From Variovorax boronicumulans (lineage in GTDB: Bacteria; Pseudomonadota; Gammaproteobacteria; Burkholderiales; Burkholderiaceae_C): DNA of 64,000 bases. Shown in pieces: positions 36,953-47,928 of this stretch. The stretch is taken from NCBI RefSeq assembly GCF_030812215.1, contig NZ_JAUSSG010000003.1:310001-374000 (forward strand), written 5' to 3'. Made by a program: the position numbers and the translations under genes. The notes beneath the pieces were generated by a model that was not told the origin of the DNA, ran no database searches, and saw only the letters and a program-made list of their open reading frames with translations. Numbering within the stretch: position 1 is the first letter of the stretch; the number at the start of each line of letters is the position of its first letter.

Positions 36953-37960
36953 GTGAGCTTCATTCAATTTCGGTTGTTCGCGATGACTTCAGCTGCCCGG
37001 TGCGCCGGCCTGGTCGTCTCTGTGGCCCTGGCCTTCGCCTTGCCCGGTGCCGCCTTTGCCCAAGCCTGGCCGGCAAAGCCCGTCAAGGTCATCGTCAACT
37101 TCCCCCCGGGAGGTGCGGCCGACCAGATCGCAAGGTCTCTGACGCAGCCGCTGCAGGACGCGCTAGGCCAGCCGGTGGTCATCGAGAACAAGAGCGGTGC
37201 CGGCGGCAACATAGGTGGCGAGGCGGTGGCGAAGGCCGCGCCCGATGGCTACACGCTGCTCATGAGCTCGGGCGGCATGGTCTCGGTCAACCCCCACATT
37301 TATCCGAAGATGTCGTTCGATCCGGCCAAGGACCTGGTCCCGGTGGCTGCGGCAGCGCGTGTGCTTGTCTTCCTCGTGACGCAGCCATCGTTTCCTGCGA
37401 AGGACGCCAAGGACTTCCTGGCGCATCTCAAGGCGAACCCGGGCAAGCTGTCATTCGGCTCCCCAGGCAATGGCAGCTCGCCTCATCTGGCTGCCGAGAT
37501 GATGAAGTCACAGGCGGGCGTCTTTGCGACGCACGTCCCCTATCGGGGCGCTGCACCTGCGCTGACGGATCTGCTGGCGGGCCAACTGGACTTTCTGTTC
37601 GATCCAGGCGTGGCCATCCCGCACATCAGGGCGGGCAAGGTCAGGGTTCTTGCCGTTGGCAGTCCCAAGCGATCACCCTTGTTTCCTGATGTGCCGACCC
37701 TGGACGAGGTGGGACTCAAAGGATTCGATGCCGACACGGTGTTCGGCTTCTACGCACCGGCCGGCACGCCCGCGGAAATCATTGCCCGCTTGAATCGTGA
37801 GATCAACAAGGCGCTCACGTTGCCTGGCCCGCGTGAGCGAATCGCAGCGCTCGGCGGTGAAGTGGCGCCCATGACTCCGGCGCAGTTCCATGACAAGGCG
37901 CTGGAGGACGGCAAGCGATTCGGCAAGGTCATTCGGGAGAGAAAGATCGTCGGCGACTGA
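36953..37960 (+). CDS. Bug/TctC-family periplasmic binding protein
   Basis: 335 residues from GTG 36953, chosen because AGGAGA lies five bases upstream; an ATG at 36983 is possible. The signal peptide ends near GAAFA-QA. The mature protein has the Bug hallmarks WPAKPVKVIVNFPPGGAADQIAR, IENKSGAGGNIGGEAVAKA, the GNGSSPHLAAEMM loop and the THVPYRGAAPALTDLLAGQ motif. Such proteins bind carboxylates for tripartite tricarboxylate transporters, but no tctA/tctB membrane genes lie in this window, so it is an orphan receptor. Within this operon its ligand could be an aromatic or hydroxy acid (inference). Confidence 0.9.
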   Translation: MSFIQFRLFAMTSAARCAGLVVSVALAFALPGAAFAQAWPAKPVKVIVNFPPGGAADQIARSLTQPLQDALGQPVVIENKSGAGGNIGGEAVAKAAPDGYTLLMSSGGMVSVNPHIYPKMSFDPAKDLVPVAAAARVLVFLVTQPSFPAKDAKDFLAHLKANPGKLSFGSPGNGSSPHLAAEMMKSQAGVFATHVPYRGAAPALTDLLAGQLDFLFDPGVAIPHIRAGKVRVLAVGSPKRSPLFPDVPTLDEVGLKGFDADTVFGFYAPAGTPAEIIARLNREINKALTLPGPRERIAALGGEVAPMTPAQFHDKALEDGKRFGKVIRERKIVGD

Positions 37961-38055
37961 TCGCCTCGTTCCGTCGCTGTACCTCCTCCCTCCAAATTCA
38001 TCGTTGGAAGGCGACTCGGTTTCCCTCACCTCAATCGTCCACCCCGGAGACATTC

Positions 38056-40235
<2,180 letters not shown>

Positions 40236-40330
40236 CCCGTGCACGACCGCTCGCCAAGAGGCGGAAGCAGAAAGAGTCGACCCACCCCTGGGCGCGAGGC
40301 AATGCCGAACGCCCGACATGGAGACAAGAC

Positions 40331-40384
40331 ATGAACCATCACTTCCCTTCGGCAAATGCCGCCGGCTCACGGGGGCGCCCTTGA
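40331..40384 (+). CDS. Possible 17-residue leader peptide (or frameshifted N-terminus of the MFS gene)
   Basis: ATGAACCATCAC... with an excellent Shine-Dalgarno (GGAGA, six bases upstream) encodes MNHHFPSANAAGSRGRP and stops at a TGA that overlaps the TTG start of the transporter (TTGA). Either it is a coupling leader for the MFS gene, or the transporter originally began here and a one-base change shifted the frame. The peptide has no recognisable function. Confidence 0.4.
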   Translation: MNHHFPSANAAGSRGRP

Positions 40385-41802
40385 ACGCCACTGCTGCGGC
40401 CTTCAAGGGCAATGCCGACATCGGCCGGCTGCTGGACGACGGTCCCTACACGACCATGCAGAAGCTCGTGGTCTTCCTGGCCGCCCTCTCGATCGTGATG
40501 GATGGATTCGACGGCCAGCTCATCGGGTTCGCCATTCCTTCGATGATCAAGGAGTGGGGCATCACGCGCGAAGCCTTCGTCCCGGCGGTGGCGGCGGGCC
40601 TGATCGGCATGGGTATCGGAAGCGCCTGTGCGGGGCTGTTCGCCGATCGCTTCGGCCGCCGGATGGCCGTCATCGCAAGCGTCTTCCTGTTCGGCGTGGC
40701 CACCTGCGCGATCGGCCTTGCGCCCGATGTGCTGACCGTGGCGGTGCTTCGATTCATTGCCGGCCTGGGCATCGGCGGCGCGCTGCCGAGCTCGACCACG
40801 GTCACCGCCGAGTTCACGCCTGCCCGCCGCAGGACGCTTGCCGTGACGGCCACGATTGTCTGCGTGCCCCTCGGCGGCATGCTGGCAGGCCTCTTCGCCG
40901 CGCAAGTGCTGCCGGCCTTTGGATGGCGCGCACTGTTCTTCATCGGCGGTACCTTCCCTATGGCCCTGGCGGTGCTCCTGCTCTTCATGTTGCCGGAGTC
41001 GCCGCGGTTCCTCGCCCGCCATCCGGCCCGCTGGGGCGAACTGAGCAGGCTGCTCGGACGCATGGGGCGCCCCATGGCTCAGGACGTGACCTACACCGAC
41101 GCCGCTGAACAAGTCGTCGAGAAGCGCGCCGGCTTCGGCGCACTCTTTTCGGACGGCCTGGCCCGCGACACGCTCGCGACCTGGGCTGCGTTCTTCATGT
41201 GCCTGACGGCCGTGTACACCGCCTTCAGCTGGCTGCCGACGATGCTGACGTCGGAAGGGCTTTCGATGGCGGTCGCCGGCTCGGGACTGACGGCATACAA
41301 CCTTGGTGGCGTGATTGGCGCGCTGGCCTGCGCGGTGGCAATAACGCGCTTTGGATCCCGCTGGCCGTTGGTCCTGTGCTGTGCCGGCGCTGCTGCAAGC
41401 GCGTTTGCCCTGCAGACCCTGAATGTTGGAAAGGACACCAGCCTGCTCATCTTCGGATTCGGCGTGCACGGCATGTTCGTGAACGCCGTGCAGTCCACCA
41501 TGTACGCCCTGTGCGCATTCATGTACCCGACCAGCGTCAGAGCCACGGGGACCGCATCCGCACTGGCATTCGGGCGCCTCGGCGCGATCCTGAGCGCCTT
41601 TACAGGGGCGGCCGTGATCACGGCGGGCGGGGCCACGGCGTATCTGGCATTGCTGGGTACGGCGATGTTCTTCGCCATGGTCGCGCTGCTCGTCGTTCGC
41701 CGGCACATTCCCAGGCGCGAGGTGCTGTTGCGGCGTGGTCGAGACCAGGGCTTGCCAGGTGTGTTGCCGCCGCAAAGCATTTCGCGGGAGAGGTCATCAT
41801 GA
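40381..41802 (+). CDS. MFS transporter of the aromatic acid:H+ symporter (AAHS) family
   Basis: 473 residues from TTG 40381 (ATG 40318 is in frame but gives an odd N-terminus). Twelve membrane segments; proton-driven uptake of an aromatic acid such as 4-hydroxybenzoate or hydroxymandelate. The AAHS Asp motif DGFDGQLIGFAIPSMIKEWG lies in the first helix, the loop motif GLFADRFGRR follows, and MYPTSVRATGTASALAFGR marks helix 10-11. It lies between pobA and the KPR-family gene, overlapping the latter by four bases (ATGA). Its real start is uncertain because the best ribosome-binding site serves the short frame at 40331. Confidence 0.88.
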   Translation: MNATAAAFKGNADIGRLLDDGPYTTMQKLVVFLAALSIVMDGFDGQLIGFAIPSMIKEWGITREAFVPAVAAGLIGMGIGSACAGLFADRFGRRMAVIASVFLFGVATCAIGLAPDVLTVAVLRFIAGLGIGGALPSSTTVTAEFTPARRRTLAVTATIVCVPLGGMLAGLFAAQVLPAFGWRALFFIGGTFPMALAVLLLFMLPESPRFLARHPARWGELSRLLGRMGRPMAQDVTYTDAAEQVVEKRAGFGALFSDGLARDTLATWAAFFMCLTAVYTAFSWLPTMLTSEGLSMAVAGSGLTAYNLGGVIGALACAVAITRFGSRWPLVLCCAGAAASAFALQTLNVGKDTSLLIFGFGVHGMFVNAVQSTMYALCAFMYPTSVRATGTASALAFGRLGAILSAFTGAAVITAGGATAYLALLGTAMFFAMVALLVVRRHIPRREVLLRRGRDQGLPGVLPPQSISRERSS

Positions 41803-42722
41803 AGATCTCGATCGTCGGCGCAGGGGCGATGGGGTCGCTGTTCGGTGGCTTGCTCGCCGAGTCGGGCAACGAAGTCACGCTGATCGACGTGAACGACGCG
41901 CACATCGGCGCGGTCCGCACCGAGGGGCTTCGCCTGGCGACCGATGGCGGCGATCGGCAGGTCACGGCGCTGAAGGCCGTGCGCCCGGAAGATGCCGCTG
42001 GCTTCCCCGATCTGCTCCTGGTATTCACCAAGACGCTGCACACCAGCGCGGCCCTGTCCGGAGTGCGGCATCTGATCGGTCCAGGCGTGCATGTGCTGTC
42101 GCTGCAGAACGGCTTGGGCAATATCGAGAAGATCGCCGGGTTCGTGCCGCCGGAGCGCGTCCTGATCGGTGTCACCACATGGCCGGCGGACATGATCGGC
42201 CCCGGCCACGTGCACTCGCACGGCAAGGGCGTCGTGCGGCTCATGGCGGCCGACGGAATCGATCGCCCCTTCGTTTCCGAAGTGACCGAAGTGCTCACGA
42301 AGGCCGGGCTCGATTGCACCTCGGACAGCACCGTGTGGGCGGCGATCTGGGAGAAGGTCGCGTTCAACGCCGCATTGAACAGCATCTGCGCCGTATCCGG
42401 CTGCACGGTCGACGAACTCGGCAAAGTGCCCGACGGCAGCCGCCTCGCGAACGACGTTGTCACCGAAGTTCTGTCCGTCGCACTGCGCCTGGGCATCGAT
42501 GTCGATCTCGCCAAATGCCGGGGCAATGTGGCGAGCGCCATCGCCCAGCACAAGGGACACAAGCCCTCCATGCTGCAGGACGTGCTGGCCGGCCGCCGTA
42601 CCGAGGTGGAGAGCATCAACGGCGCCGTCGTGGCGCTGGCCGGTCCCCTGAACATCGCGCTGCCTGTCACGGAGACATTGTTGGCTCTCGTGCGTCTTGC
42701 GCAAGCGCGCACCATCGCCTGA
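41799..42722 (+). CDS. Ketopantoate-reductase-family dehydrogenase; possible D-mandelate dehydrogenase
   Basis: 307 residues. NAD(P)-binding motif GAGAMGSLFGG at residues 7-17. Catalytic-type residues of the KPR fold are present: Asn104 (SLQNGLGN), Lys186 (IWEKVAFNAALNSI) and Glu in the C-terminal SMLQDVLAGRRTEVESING. The sequence could be PanE (2-dehydropantoate 2-reductase of pantothenate synthesis), but the gene is embedded between an aromatic-acid transporter (4-base overlap) and FMN mandelate dehydrogenase (47-base gap). D-mandelate dehydrogenase of Enterococcus is known to belong to this same fold family. An NAD-dependent oxidation of the D-enantiomer of (4-hydroxy)mandelate is therefore a reasonable hypothesis. 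Family firm, reaction inferred. Confidence 0.85.
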   Translation: MKISIVGAGAMGSLFGGLLAESGNEVTLIDVNDAHIGAVRTEGLRLATDGGDRQVTALKAVRPEDAAGFPDLLLVFTKTLHTSAALSGVRHLIGPGVHVLSLQNGLGNIEKIAGFVPPERVLIGVTTWPADMIGPGHVHSHGKGVVRLMAADGIDRPFVSEVTEVLTKAGLDCTSDSTVWAAIWEKVAFNAALNSICAVSGCTVDELGKVPDGSRLANDVVTEVLSVALRLGIDVDLAKCRGNVASAIAQHKGHKPSMLQDVLAGRRTEVESINGAVVALAGPLNIALPVTETLLALVRLAQARTIA

Positions 42723-42769
42723 CGCCGCAATCGATACGAGACACGCGCACCGCCGCTCAGGAAATTCTC

Positions 42770-43915
42770 ATGCTGTTGAACATTGAAGACTACCGGCGCA
42801 GAGCCCGCGCGGTGCTGCCGCGATTCGTTCATGACTACATCGAAGGCTCTGCCGACGATGGCCATTGCATGCGTCGAAATGCGGGCGACCTGTCGACCAT
42901 CGAGCTCACGCCGCGCGTGCTGCGCGACACCACGCAGGTCGACACCTCCGTCGAGGTCTTCGGCCGGAAATGGGCACTGCCCATCGGCATTGCGCCGACA
43001 GGTCTCAACGGCCTCGTCCGGCCGGAAGGCGACCGGCTGCTGGCGGCCGCGGCGGCCGATGCAGGCATTCCTTTTTCACTGTCGACCGCTTCCAACATGC
43101 GGCTGGAGGATGTGCGCGCAGCCGCTCCAGGCGGCGTGCAGTGGATGCAGCTGTACGTCATGCACCGCGAGATGGCGAGCCAGATCGTCGAGCGTGCCCA
43201 GAGGGACGGCTACCAGGCGTTGGTGCTGACCGTGGACGTTCCCGTCAGCGGCAACCGCGAACTCGACCTGCGCAACGGGTTCCGCATGCCTTTTCGGCCG
43301 ACGCCCCGCCTGGCCTGGGATCTGGTGAGTCACCCCAGGTGGTCGCTTCGGATGGCCCCTCGCGGCGCACCGGACTTTGCCAATCTGACGCCCTCGGGCG
43401 GCGGCGCGGGTTCGACCAGCATGCAGGCGGCGTTGCTGGCTCGTGCCATGGACCGGTCGCTCGCCTGGGAATCGCTGTCGTGGCTTCGCGGATTGTGGAA
43501 GGGACCGCTCCTTCTCAAGGGCGTGCTCCATCCGGACGACGCACGCATGGCGGTCGACCATGGCATCGACGGCCTGATCGTGTCGAACCATGGCGGCCGC
43601 CAGAACGATGCGTCTCCCTCGGCGATCTCCGCGCTGCCGCGCGTCGCGGGGGCAGTCGCCGGACGCATTCCCGTGTTCATGGACGGCGGAATCCGCCGTG
43701 GTGGCGACGTCGCGAAGGCCCTGGCCTTGGGTGCGACGGCTGTGTTCGTGGGCCGGCCCACCCTCTACGGCCTGGCGGTGGGCGGGCAGCAGGGCGCGGC
43801 AGCCGTGCTGAAAATCCTGGCCGACGATCTGACGCGCAACATGACCCTGCTCGGTGCCACAACGGTGCGCGATCTTCCGGCTCGCCGGGTGGCGGGTGAC
43901 GCCTCAGGCGCTTGA
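42770..43915 (+). CDS. mdlB: FMN-dependent (S)-mandelate dehydrogenase
   Basis: 381 residues. Oxidises (S)-mandelate, or 4-hydroxymandelate, to the 2-oxo acid, passing electrons to the respiratory chain. The FMN hydroxyacid oxidase fold is evident: ALPIGIAPTGLNGL (residues 69-82), VPVSGNRELDLRNGF, catalytic His274 and Arg277 in SNHGGRQ, and the phosphate-binding FMDGGIRRGGDV and GRPTLYG. His274/Arg277 have the same numbers as in the Pseudomonas putida enzyme. Residues about 178-215 form the internal loop that in the Pseudomonas protein anchors it to the inner membrane. Lactate dehydrogenase (LldD) is the main alternative, but the mdlC/pobA context argues for mandelate. It overlaps the convergent AraC gene by 12 bases. 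Confidence 0.9.
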   Translation: MLLNIEDYRRRARAVLPRFVHDYIEGSADDGHCMRRNAGDLSTIELTPRVLRDTTQVDTSVEVFGRKWALPIGIAPTGLNGLVRPEGDRLLAAAAADAGIPFSLSTASNMRLEDVRAAAPGGVQWMQLYVMHREMASQIVERAQRDGYQALVLTVDVPVSGNRELDLRNGFRMPFRPTPRLAWDLVSHPRWSLRMAPRGAPDFANLTPSGGGAGSTSMQAALLARAMDRSLAWESLSWLRGLWKGPLLLKGVLHPDDARMAVDHGIDGLIVSNHGGRQNDASPSAISALPRVAGAVAGRIPVFMDGGIRRGGDVAKALALGATAVFVGRPTLYGLAVGGQQGAAAVLKILADDLTRNMTLLGATTVRDLPARRVAGDASGA

Positions 43916-44908
43916 AGCGGTCGAACCCGTCGAGACAGCGCCGCTTGCGCGGTAGGCGCGGGGCGAGAGGTCGAACCGTTGCCGGAATGCCCGGCTGAAG
44001 TGGCTCAGGTCGTTGAAGCCGTGCGCCATCGCGATCGCCGAGATGCCAAGGCCGGCGCGCGCCGGATCCTGAAGGTCGGCCGCCGCACGCTCCAGGCGCC
44101 GGCGCCAGATGTACCGCGTCAGGGATGTGTTCTCGGCTTCGAACAATTTGTTGATGTAGCGCGGCGACAGGTTCAAGGCGGTGCTCACCATCGACGTGTC
44201 GAGTTCGCACACGTCGAGATGGCGCTCCACGAAGTCCCTCACGCGCATCAATGCGGTTGCCCGGTATTCGGAGAGCGGCAGCGGTGAGGCCAGGATGACC
44301 TCGTCCAGGGCGGCGGCCAGTAGTTCGGTGAAGTTCCTCACAACCTTCTCCGAGGCCGCGGGCGGCAGAAGCGAGGCTTGCTTGCTGAAGCTGACCAAAT
44401 ACCCGAAAAGGATGGGGCACATCTGGCTCGATTCGCCGAGGCTTCTGGCCGTGATGCGATGGATGCTCCCGGCCCGGTGCGTGATGGCCGAGCGCGCCAG
44501 CTTGATCGTGATGATCTTGAACGTGTCGTCGAACCTGAGCGAGTAGGGGCGCTGCGCGTCGCAGACGGCGCCATCGCCCGCCTTCAGCACCACGCTTCTT
44601 CCATCCTGCTGCGCCATGGCCACGCCCGAGAGCACGAAATTGAAGATCAGCGACTCTTCGCTGGCGCGCGCTATGGCCGAAGGCTGGCGCTCGACGCGAT
44701 GCGCCGAAGCCTCGATGCGGGCAACGCTCAGCCCGTCGAGGCGCGATCCCTCGACGGAGGCCTCGAAGGCCATTCCGCTCATCGGCCTGCACTCGAGGTC
44801 GACCAGCGCACGGCACACGACGTCCTGCCAATAGCCGAACTTGTCGTGCTGATCGAGGCCGGCGGTGGAAGCGAGGATCGAGGTCGAGGTGACGGTGGAG
44901 GTCGACAT
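43904..44908 (-). CDS. AraC-family transcriptional regulator
   Basis: 334 residues. The C-terminal about 100 residues contain two HTH motifs (STALNLSPRYINKLFEAEN; SAIAMAHGFNDLSHFSRAF, ending FDLSPRAYR). The N-terminal domain resembles the AraC-binding-like domain of activators for aromatic and nitrile degradation (FGYWQDVVCRALVDLECRP opening). It lies tail-to-tail with the mandelate dehydrogenase gene and divergent from the second ABC importer/nitrilase operon (273 bases to the chosen start), so it is the likely activator of that operon. The inducer is unknown, perhaps a nitrile or hydroxy acid. Confidence 0.9.
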   Translation of the reverse strand: MSTSTVTSTSILASTAGLDQHDKFGYWQDVVCRALVDLECRPMSGMAFEASVEGSRLDGLSVARIEASAHRVERQPSAIARASEESLIFNFVLSGVAMAQQDGRSVVLKAGDGAVCDAQRPYSLRFDDTFKIITIKLARSAITHRAGSIHRITARSLGESSQMCPILFGYLVSFSKQASLLPPAASEKVVRNFTELLAAALDEVILASPLPLSEYRATALMRVRDFVERHLDVCELDTSMVSTALNLSPRYINKLFEAENTSLTRYIWRRRLERAAADLQDPARAGLGISAIAMAHGFNDLSHFSRAFRQRFDLSPRAYRASGAVSTGSTASSA

Positions 44909-45181
44909 GGCGGCCCGCCTTGGGGCTGACGTTGCACTTGCTCGGTGCCCGGGTAGAGCAAGCCCGGTGCATGAGTCCGGATGCCCGGAGTTTGATGGAA
45001 ATCACGCAAGGTTGATGCCAAGGAAACCCTAGGTCACGCCACGGGGACGCGCGTGTTTCAGCCTCTGGGAAGGGCCGTTCCAGTCAACTTTTCCGGCCGC
45101 GCCAGCAAAGTCGCGCGTGCCGGAAAAAAGCAAAGTTCCGGCAGGCCTTCGCGGAGGGCTGTAACCGCAACGGAGCGCACC

Positions 45182-46495
45182 TTGAAGACATCCACTCACA
45201 TGCAGAACGCCGGCGACACCGGCCTCCTCGGCAACCGTCGCCAACTGCTTCGCGGCGCGGCAGCGCTCGGCGCGGTGGCGGCCCTTGGCCAGGCCAGCGC
45301 GGTCTGGGCAGCCGACAAGGACACGATCAGGATCGGCTACATCAGCCCGAAGACGGGGCCTTTCTCTCCCTTCGCCGAGGCCGACGACTTCATCCTCGAC
45401 CAGGTGCGCAAATCGCTCGCGGACGGCCTTGTCGTCGGGGGCAAGAAATACAAGGTCGAGATCCTGGCGCGCGACGACCAGAGCAGCCCCGACCGGCAGT
45501 CCAACCTGGCGGCCGAACTCATCAACAAGGAGAACATCGACCTGATGCTGGCGCAGGTGGCGATCGGCCCCAACGCGTCGCAGCAATGCGAGCTGAATGG
45601 CGTGCCCTGCATCTCGACGGTCGGCCCGTGGCAAGCGTGGATGTTCCCGCTCAAGGGCGACCCGGCCAAGGGCTTCAAGAGCGTCTTCCACTTCTTCTGG
45701 GGCCTTGAAGACATCTCCGACGTGTACCTGGACATCTGGTCCGGCGTGCCGTCGAACAAGGCGGTGGGATCGGTCTTCAGCAACGACGTGCCCGGCAACG
45801 CCATGGGCGACCTGAAGCTCGGCATGCCCGGCGCCTTCGCCAAGGCGGGCTACAAGATCGTGGACATCGGCCGGTTCCCGGTGGGCGCCGACGATTTTTC
45901 CTCCTACATCCAGGCGTTCAAGAAGGACAACGTCGAGATCGTCACCGGCCTGTTCAATCCGCCCGAGTGGGCGTCGTTCGTCAAGCAGTCCGCGCAGATG
46001 AACTTCAAGCCGAAGGTCGCGACTGTCGCCAAGGCTCTGCTTTTCCCGGGCGGGGTCGCCGCACTCGGCCCGCGCGCCGACGGCATGTCCACCGAGATCT
46101 GGTGGACGCCCGCCTATCCGTTCAAGTCGAGCCTCACCGGCCAGACGGCAAGGCAGTTCGCCGATGCCTACACCGCCGCCACGAAGCGCGAGTGGACCCA
46201 GCCGATGGGCGTCGTCCATGCGCTGTTCGAAGCGGGCATCCAGGCACTCAAGGCCAGCGGCGACCCCAAGAACCCGGTCAAGGTGGCCGACGCCGTGCGC
46301 GTGATGAAACACGACACCATCATCGGCAGGCTCGACTTCACGTCGAGCGGCATCAAGAACGTCTCCAAGATGCGTGTCGTCGGCGGCCAGTGGCGGGTGA
46401 ACGCGGCAGGCAAGCCCGAGCTCTTCATCACGAACAACAAGACGGCGCCCGAGATTCCCGTGCAGCGCAAGTTCGAACTCCTGAAGCTGGGCTGA
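45182..46495 (+). CDS. LIV-type ABC transporter substrate-binding protein
   Basis: 437 residues from TTG 45182, preceded by GGAG six bases upstream; ATG 45200 is the alternative. The N-terminus has a twin-arginine-type signal (NRRQLLRGAAALGAVAALG) cleaved near VWAADK. The mature part is a Peripla_BP_6 receptor: TIRIGYISPKTGPFSPFAE, then LARDDQSSPDRQSNLAAELI. Ligands of this subgroup are often aromatic acids or amides. It opens the operon SBP-LivG-LivF-LivH-LivM-nitrilase, so the cargo is probably the nitrile or acid handled by the nitrilase. Confidence 0.85.
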   Translation: MKTSTHMQNAGDTGLLGNRRQLLRGAAALGAVAALGQASAVWAADKDTIRIGYISPKTGPFSPFAEADDFILDQVRKSLADGLVVGGKKYKVEILARDDQSSPDRQSNLAAELINKENIDLMLAQVAIGPNASQQCELNGVPCISTVGPWQAWMFPLKGDPAKGFKSVFHFFWGLEDISDVYLDIWSGVPSNKAVGSVFSNDVPGNAMGDLKLGMPGAFAKAGYKIVDIGRFPVGADDFSSYIQAFKKDNVEIVTGLFNPPEWASFVKQSAQMNFKPKVATVAKALLFPGGVAALGPRADGMSTEIWWTPAYPFKSSLTGQTARQFADAYTAATKREWTQPMGVVHALFEAGIQALKASGDPKNPVKVADAVRVMKHDTIIGRLDFTSSGIKNVSKMRVVGGQWRVNAAGKPELFITNNKTAPEIPVQRKFELLKLG

Positions 46496-46504
46496 GGAGC
46501 TGCC

Positions 46505-47248
46505 ATGCTGCTCGAACTGCGCGACGCAACCAAGCGCTACGGCGACATGGTCATCATTCCGAAGCTCTCGCTTTGCGTCGAGGAGGGCGACTTCATCGGC
46601 GTGATCGGCCCCAACGGTGCCGGCAAGAGCACCATGTTCGGGCTCATTTCCGGCAGCACGCGCTGCGACGGCGGCAGCGTCTTTCTCGACGGCATGGACG
46701 TCACCACGCTGGATGCGGCGCAGCGTTGCCGCGCCGGCATCGGACGCACCTTCCAGATTCCGCAGCCTTTCGAAGGCATGACCGCCTACGAGAACGCCCT
46801 GGTCGCCGCGAGCTTCGGCCGCAGCGGGACCGGGAGTGCCGCACAGGCCCTGGCGGTCGATGCGATCGAACGCTGCGGCCTCGCGCCGGTCGCGGACAAG
46901 CTGGCGGGCACGCTCACGCTGCTTCAGCGAAAGCGCCTCGAGCTTGCGCGTGCCATCGCCACGCAGCCGCGCCTCCTGTTGCTCGACGAGGTGGCCGGAG
47001 GCCTGACCGACGGCGAGATGCAGCAATTGCTGCAGCTGATCGTCACGATCCATCAAAGCGGCGTCACCATTCTCTGGATCGAGCATCTGGTGCATGCCCT
47101 GGTTTCCGCCGCGGATCGTCTGGTGGTGCTTGCCAGCGGCGCTGTCATCTGCGACGGCGATCCCGGATCGGTCATGGGCGACCAGACCGTGCGGGACACC
47201 TACCTCGGTTCCGACATCGGCGAGGAGGTCGACCATGCTGCGCACTGA
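46505..47248 (+). CDS. ABC transporter ATPase (LivG-like)
   Basis: 247 residues. Walker A GPNGAGKST (residues 36-44), Q-loop GRTFQIPQPFEGMT and Walker B LLLLDEVAGGLT. The signature motif is LTLLQRKRLELAR instead of LSGGQ, a variation seen in ATPases of aromatic-compound LIV importers. Switch His lies in LWIEHLVHAL. It starts 9 bases after the binding-protein gene and overlaps the LivF gene by 14 bases. Confidence 0.9.
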   Translation: MLLELRDATKRYGDMVIIPKLSLCVEEGDFIGVIGPNGAGKSTMFGLISGSTRCDGGSVFLDGMDVTTLDAAQRCRAGIGRTFQIPQPFEGMTAYENALVAASFGRSGTGSAAQALAVDAIERCGLAPVADKLAGTLTLLQRKRLELARAIATQPRLLLLDEVAGGLTDGEMQQLLQLIVTIHQSGVTILWIEHLVHALVSAADRLVVLASGAVICDGDPGSVMGDQTVRDTYLGSDIGEEVDHAAH

Positions 47249-47927
47249 CCGTCTCGATGCGTACTACGGCCTGTTCCAGGCGCTGTTCGGTTTCACGTTC
47301 GAGGTCAGGCCAGGCGAAACCGTCGCCCTGATCGGATCGAACGGGGCGGGCAAATCGACGCTGCTTCGTTCGATCGTCGGTTCGGTGCGCACTCGCCCGG
47401 ACGGGGTCCTGCTCGACGGCCGGCCCGTGGGCGGAGAGCCGGAGCGCAAGCAGCTCGATCGCGGCATTGCACTGGTGCCCGAAGGCCGGCGGCTGTTTCC
47501 CAGCCTGACGGTCCGCGAAAACCTTCAGCTGGCGATGCGCAACGGCCGCAAGGGGCCGTGGACCGTGGAGCGCCTGATGAAGGAGTTTCCGGTGATGGAA
47601 GCCTTCCAGCACCGTCCCGCGACGGCGTTGTCGGGCGGCCAGCAGCAGCTCGTGGCTCTTTCGCGCGCGCTGGTCTGCAATCCCGACTATCTGCTGTGCG
47701 ACGAGATCTCGCTGGGCCTCTCGCCGGTCGCCGTCAACGAAGTCTATGAACTCCTGGGCCGCGCACGCAGGGACGGGCTGGCGGTCGTGCTGGTGGAACA
47801 GAACGTGAAGCGCGCGCTTTCCGAATCCGACCGCTTCTATTGCATCCAGAAGGGGCGCGTGGTGCTGGAAGGCAGCGCCGAACACGCGGACCACGCGCAA
47901 GTTGCCCAGGCCTACTTTGGAATCTGA
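47235..47927 (+). CDS. ABC transporter ATPase (LivF-like)
   Basis: 230 residues with Walker A GSNGAGKST, signature ALSGGQQQLVALSRAL, Walker B YLLCDEISLGLSP and switch VLVEQNVKRAL. The Pro-Glu-Gly-Arg-Arg-Leu-Phe segment (VPEGRRLFPSLTV) is the LivF hallmark. Overlaps the LivG gene by 14 bases and precedes the permease gene by one base. Confidence 0.91.
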   Translation: MLRTDRLDAYYGLFQALFGFTFEVRPGETVALIGSNGAGKSTLLRSIVGSVRTRPDGVLLDGRPVGGEPERKQLDRGIALVPEGRRLFPSLTVRENLQLAMRNGRKGPWTVERLMKEFPVMEAFQHRPATALSGGQQQLVALSRALVCNPDYLLCDEISLGLSPVAVNEVYELLGRARRDGLAVVLVEQNVKRALSESDRFYCIQKGRVVLEGSAEHADHAQVAQAYFGI

Positions 47928-47928
47928 C

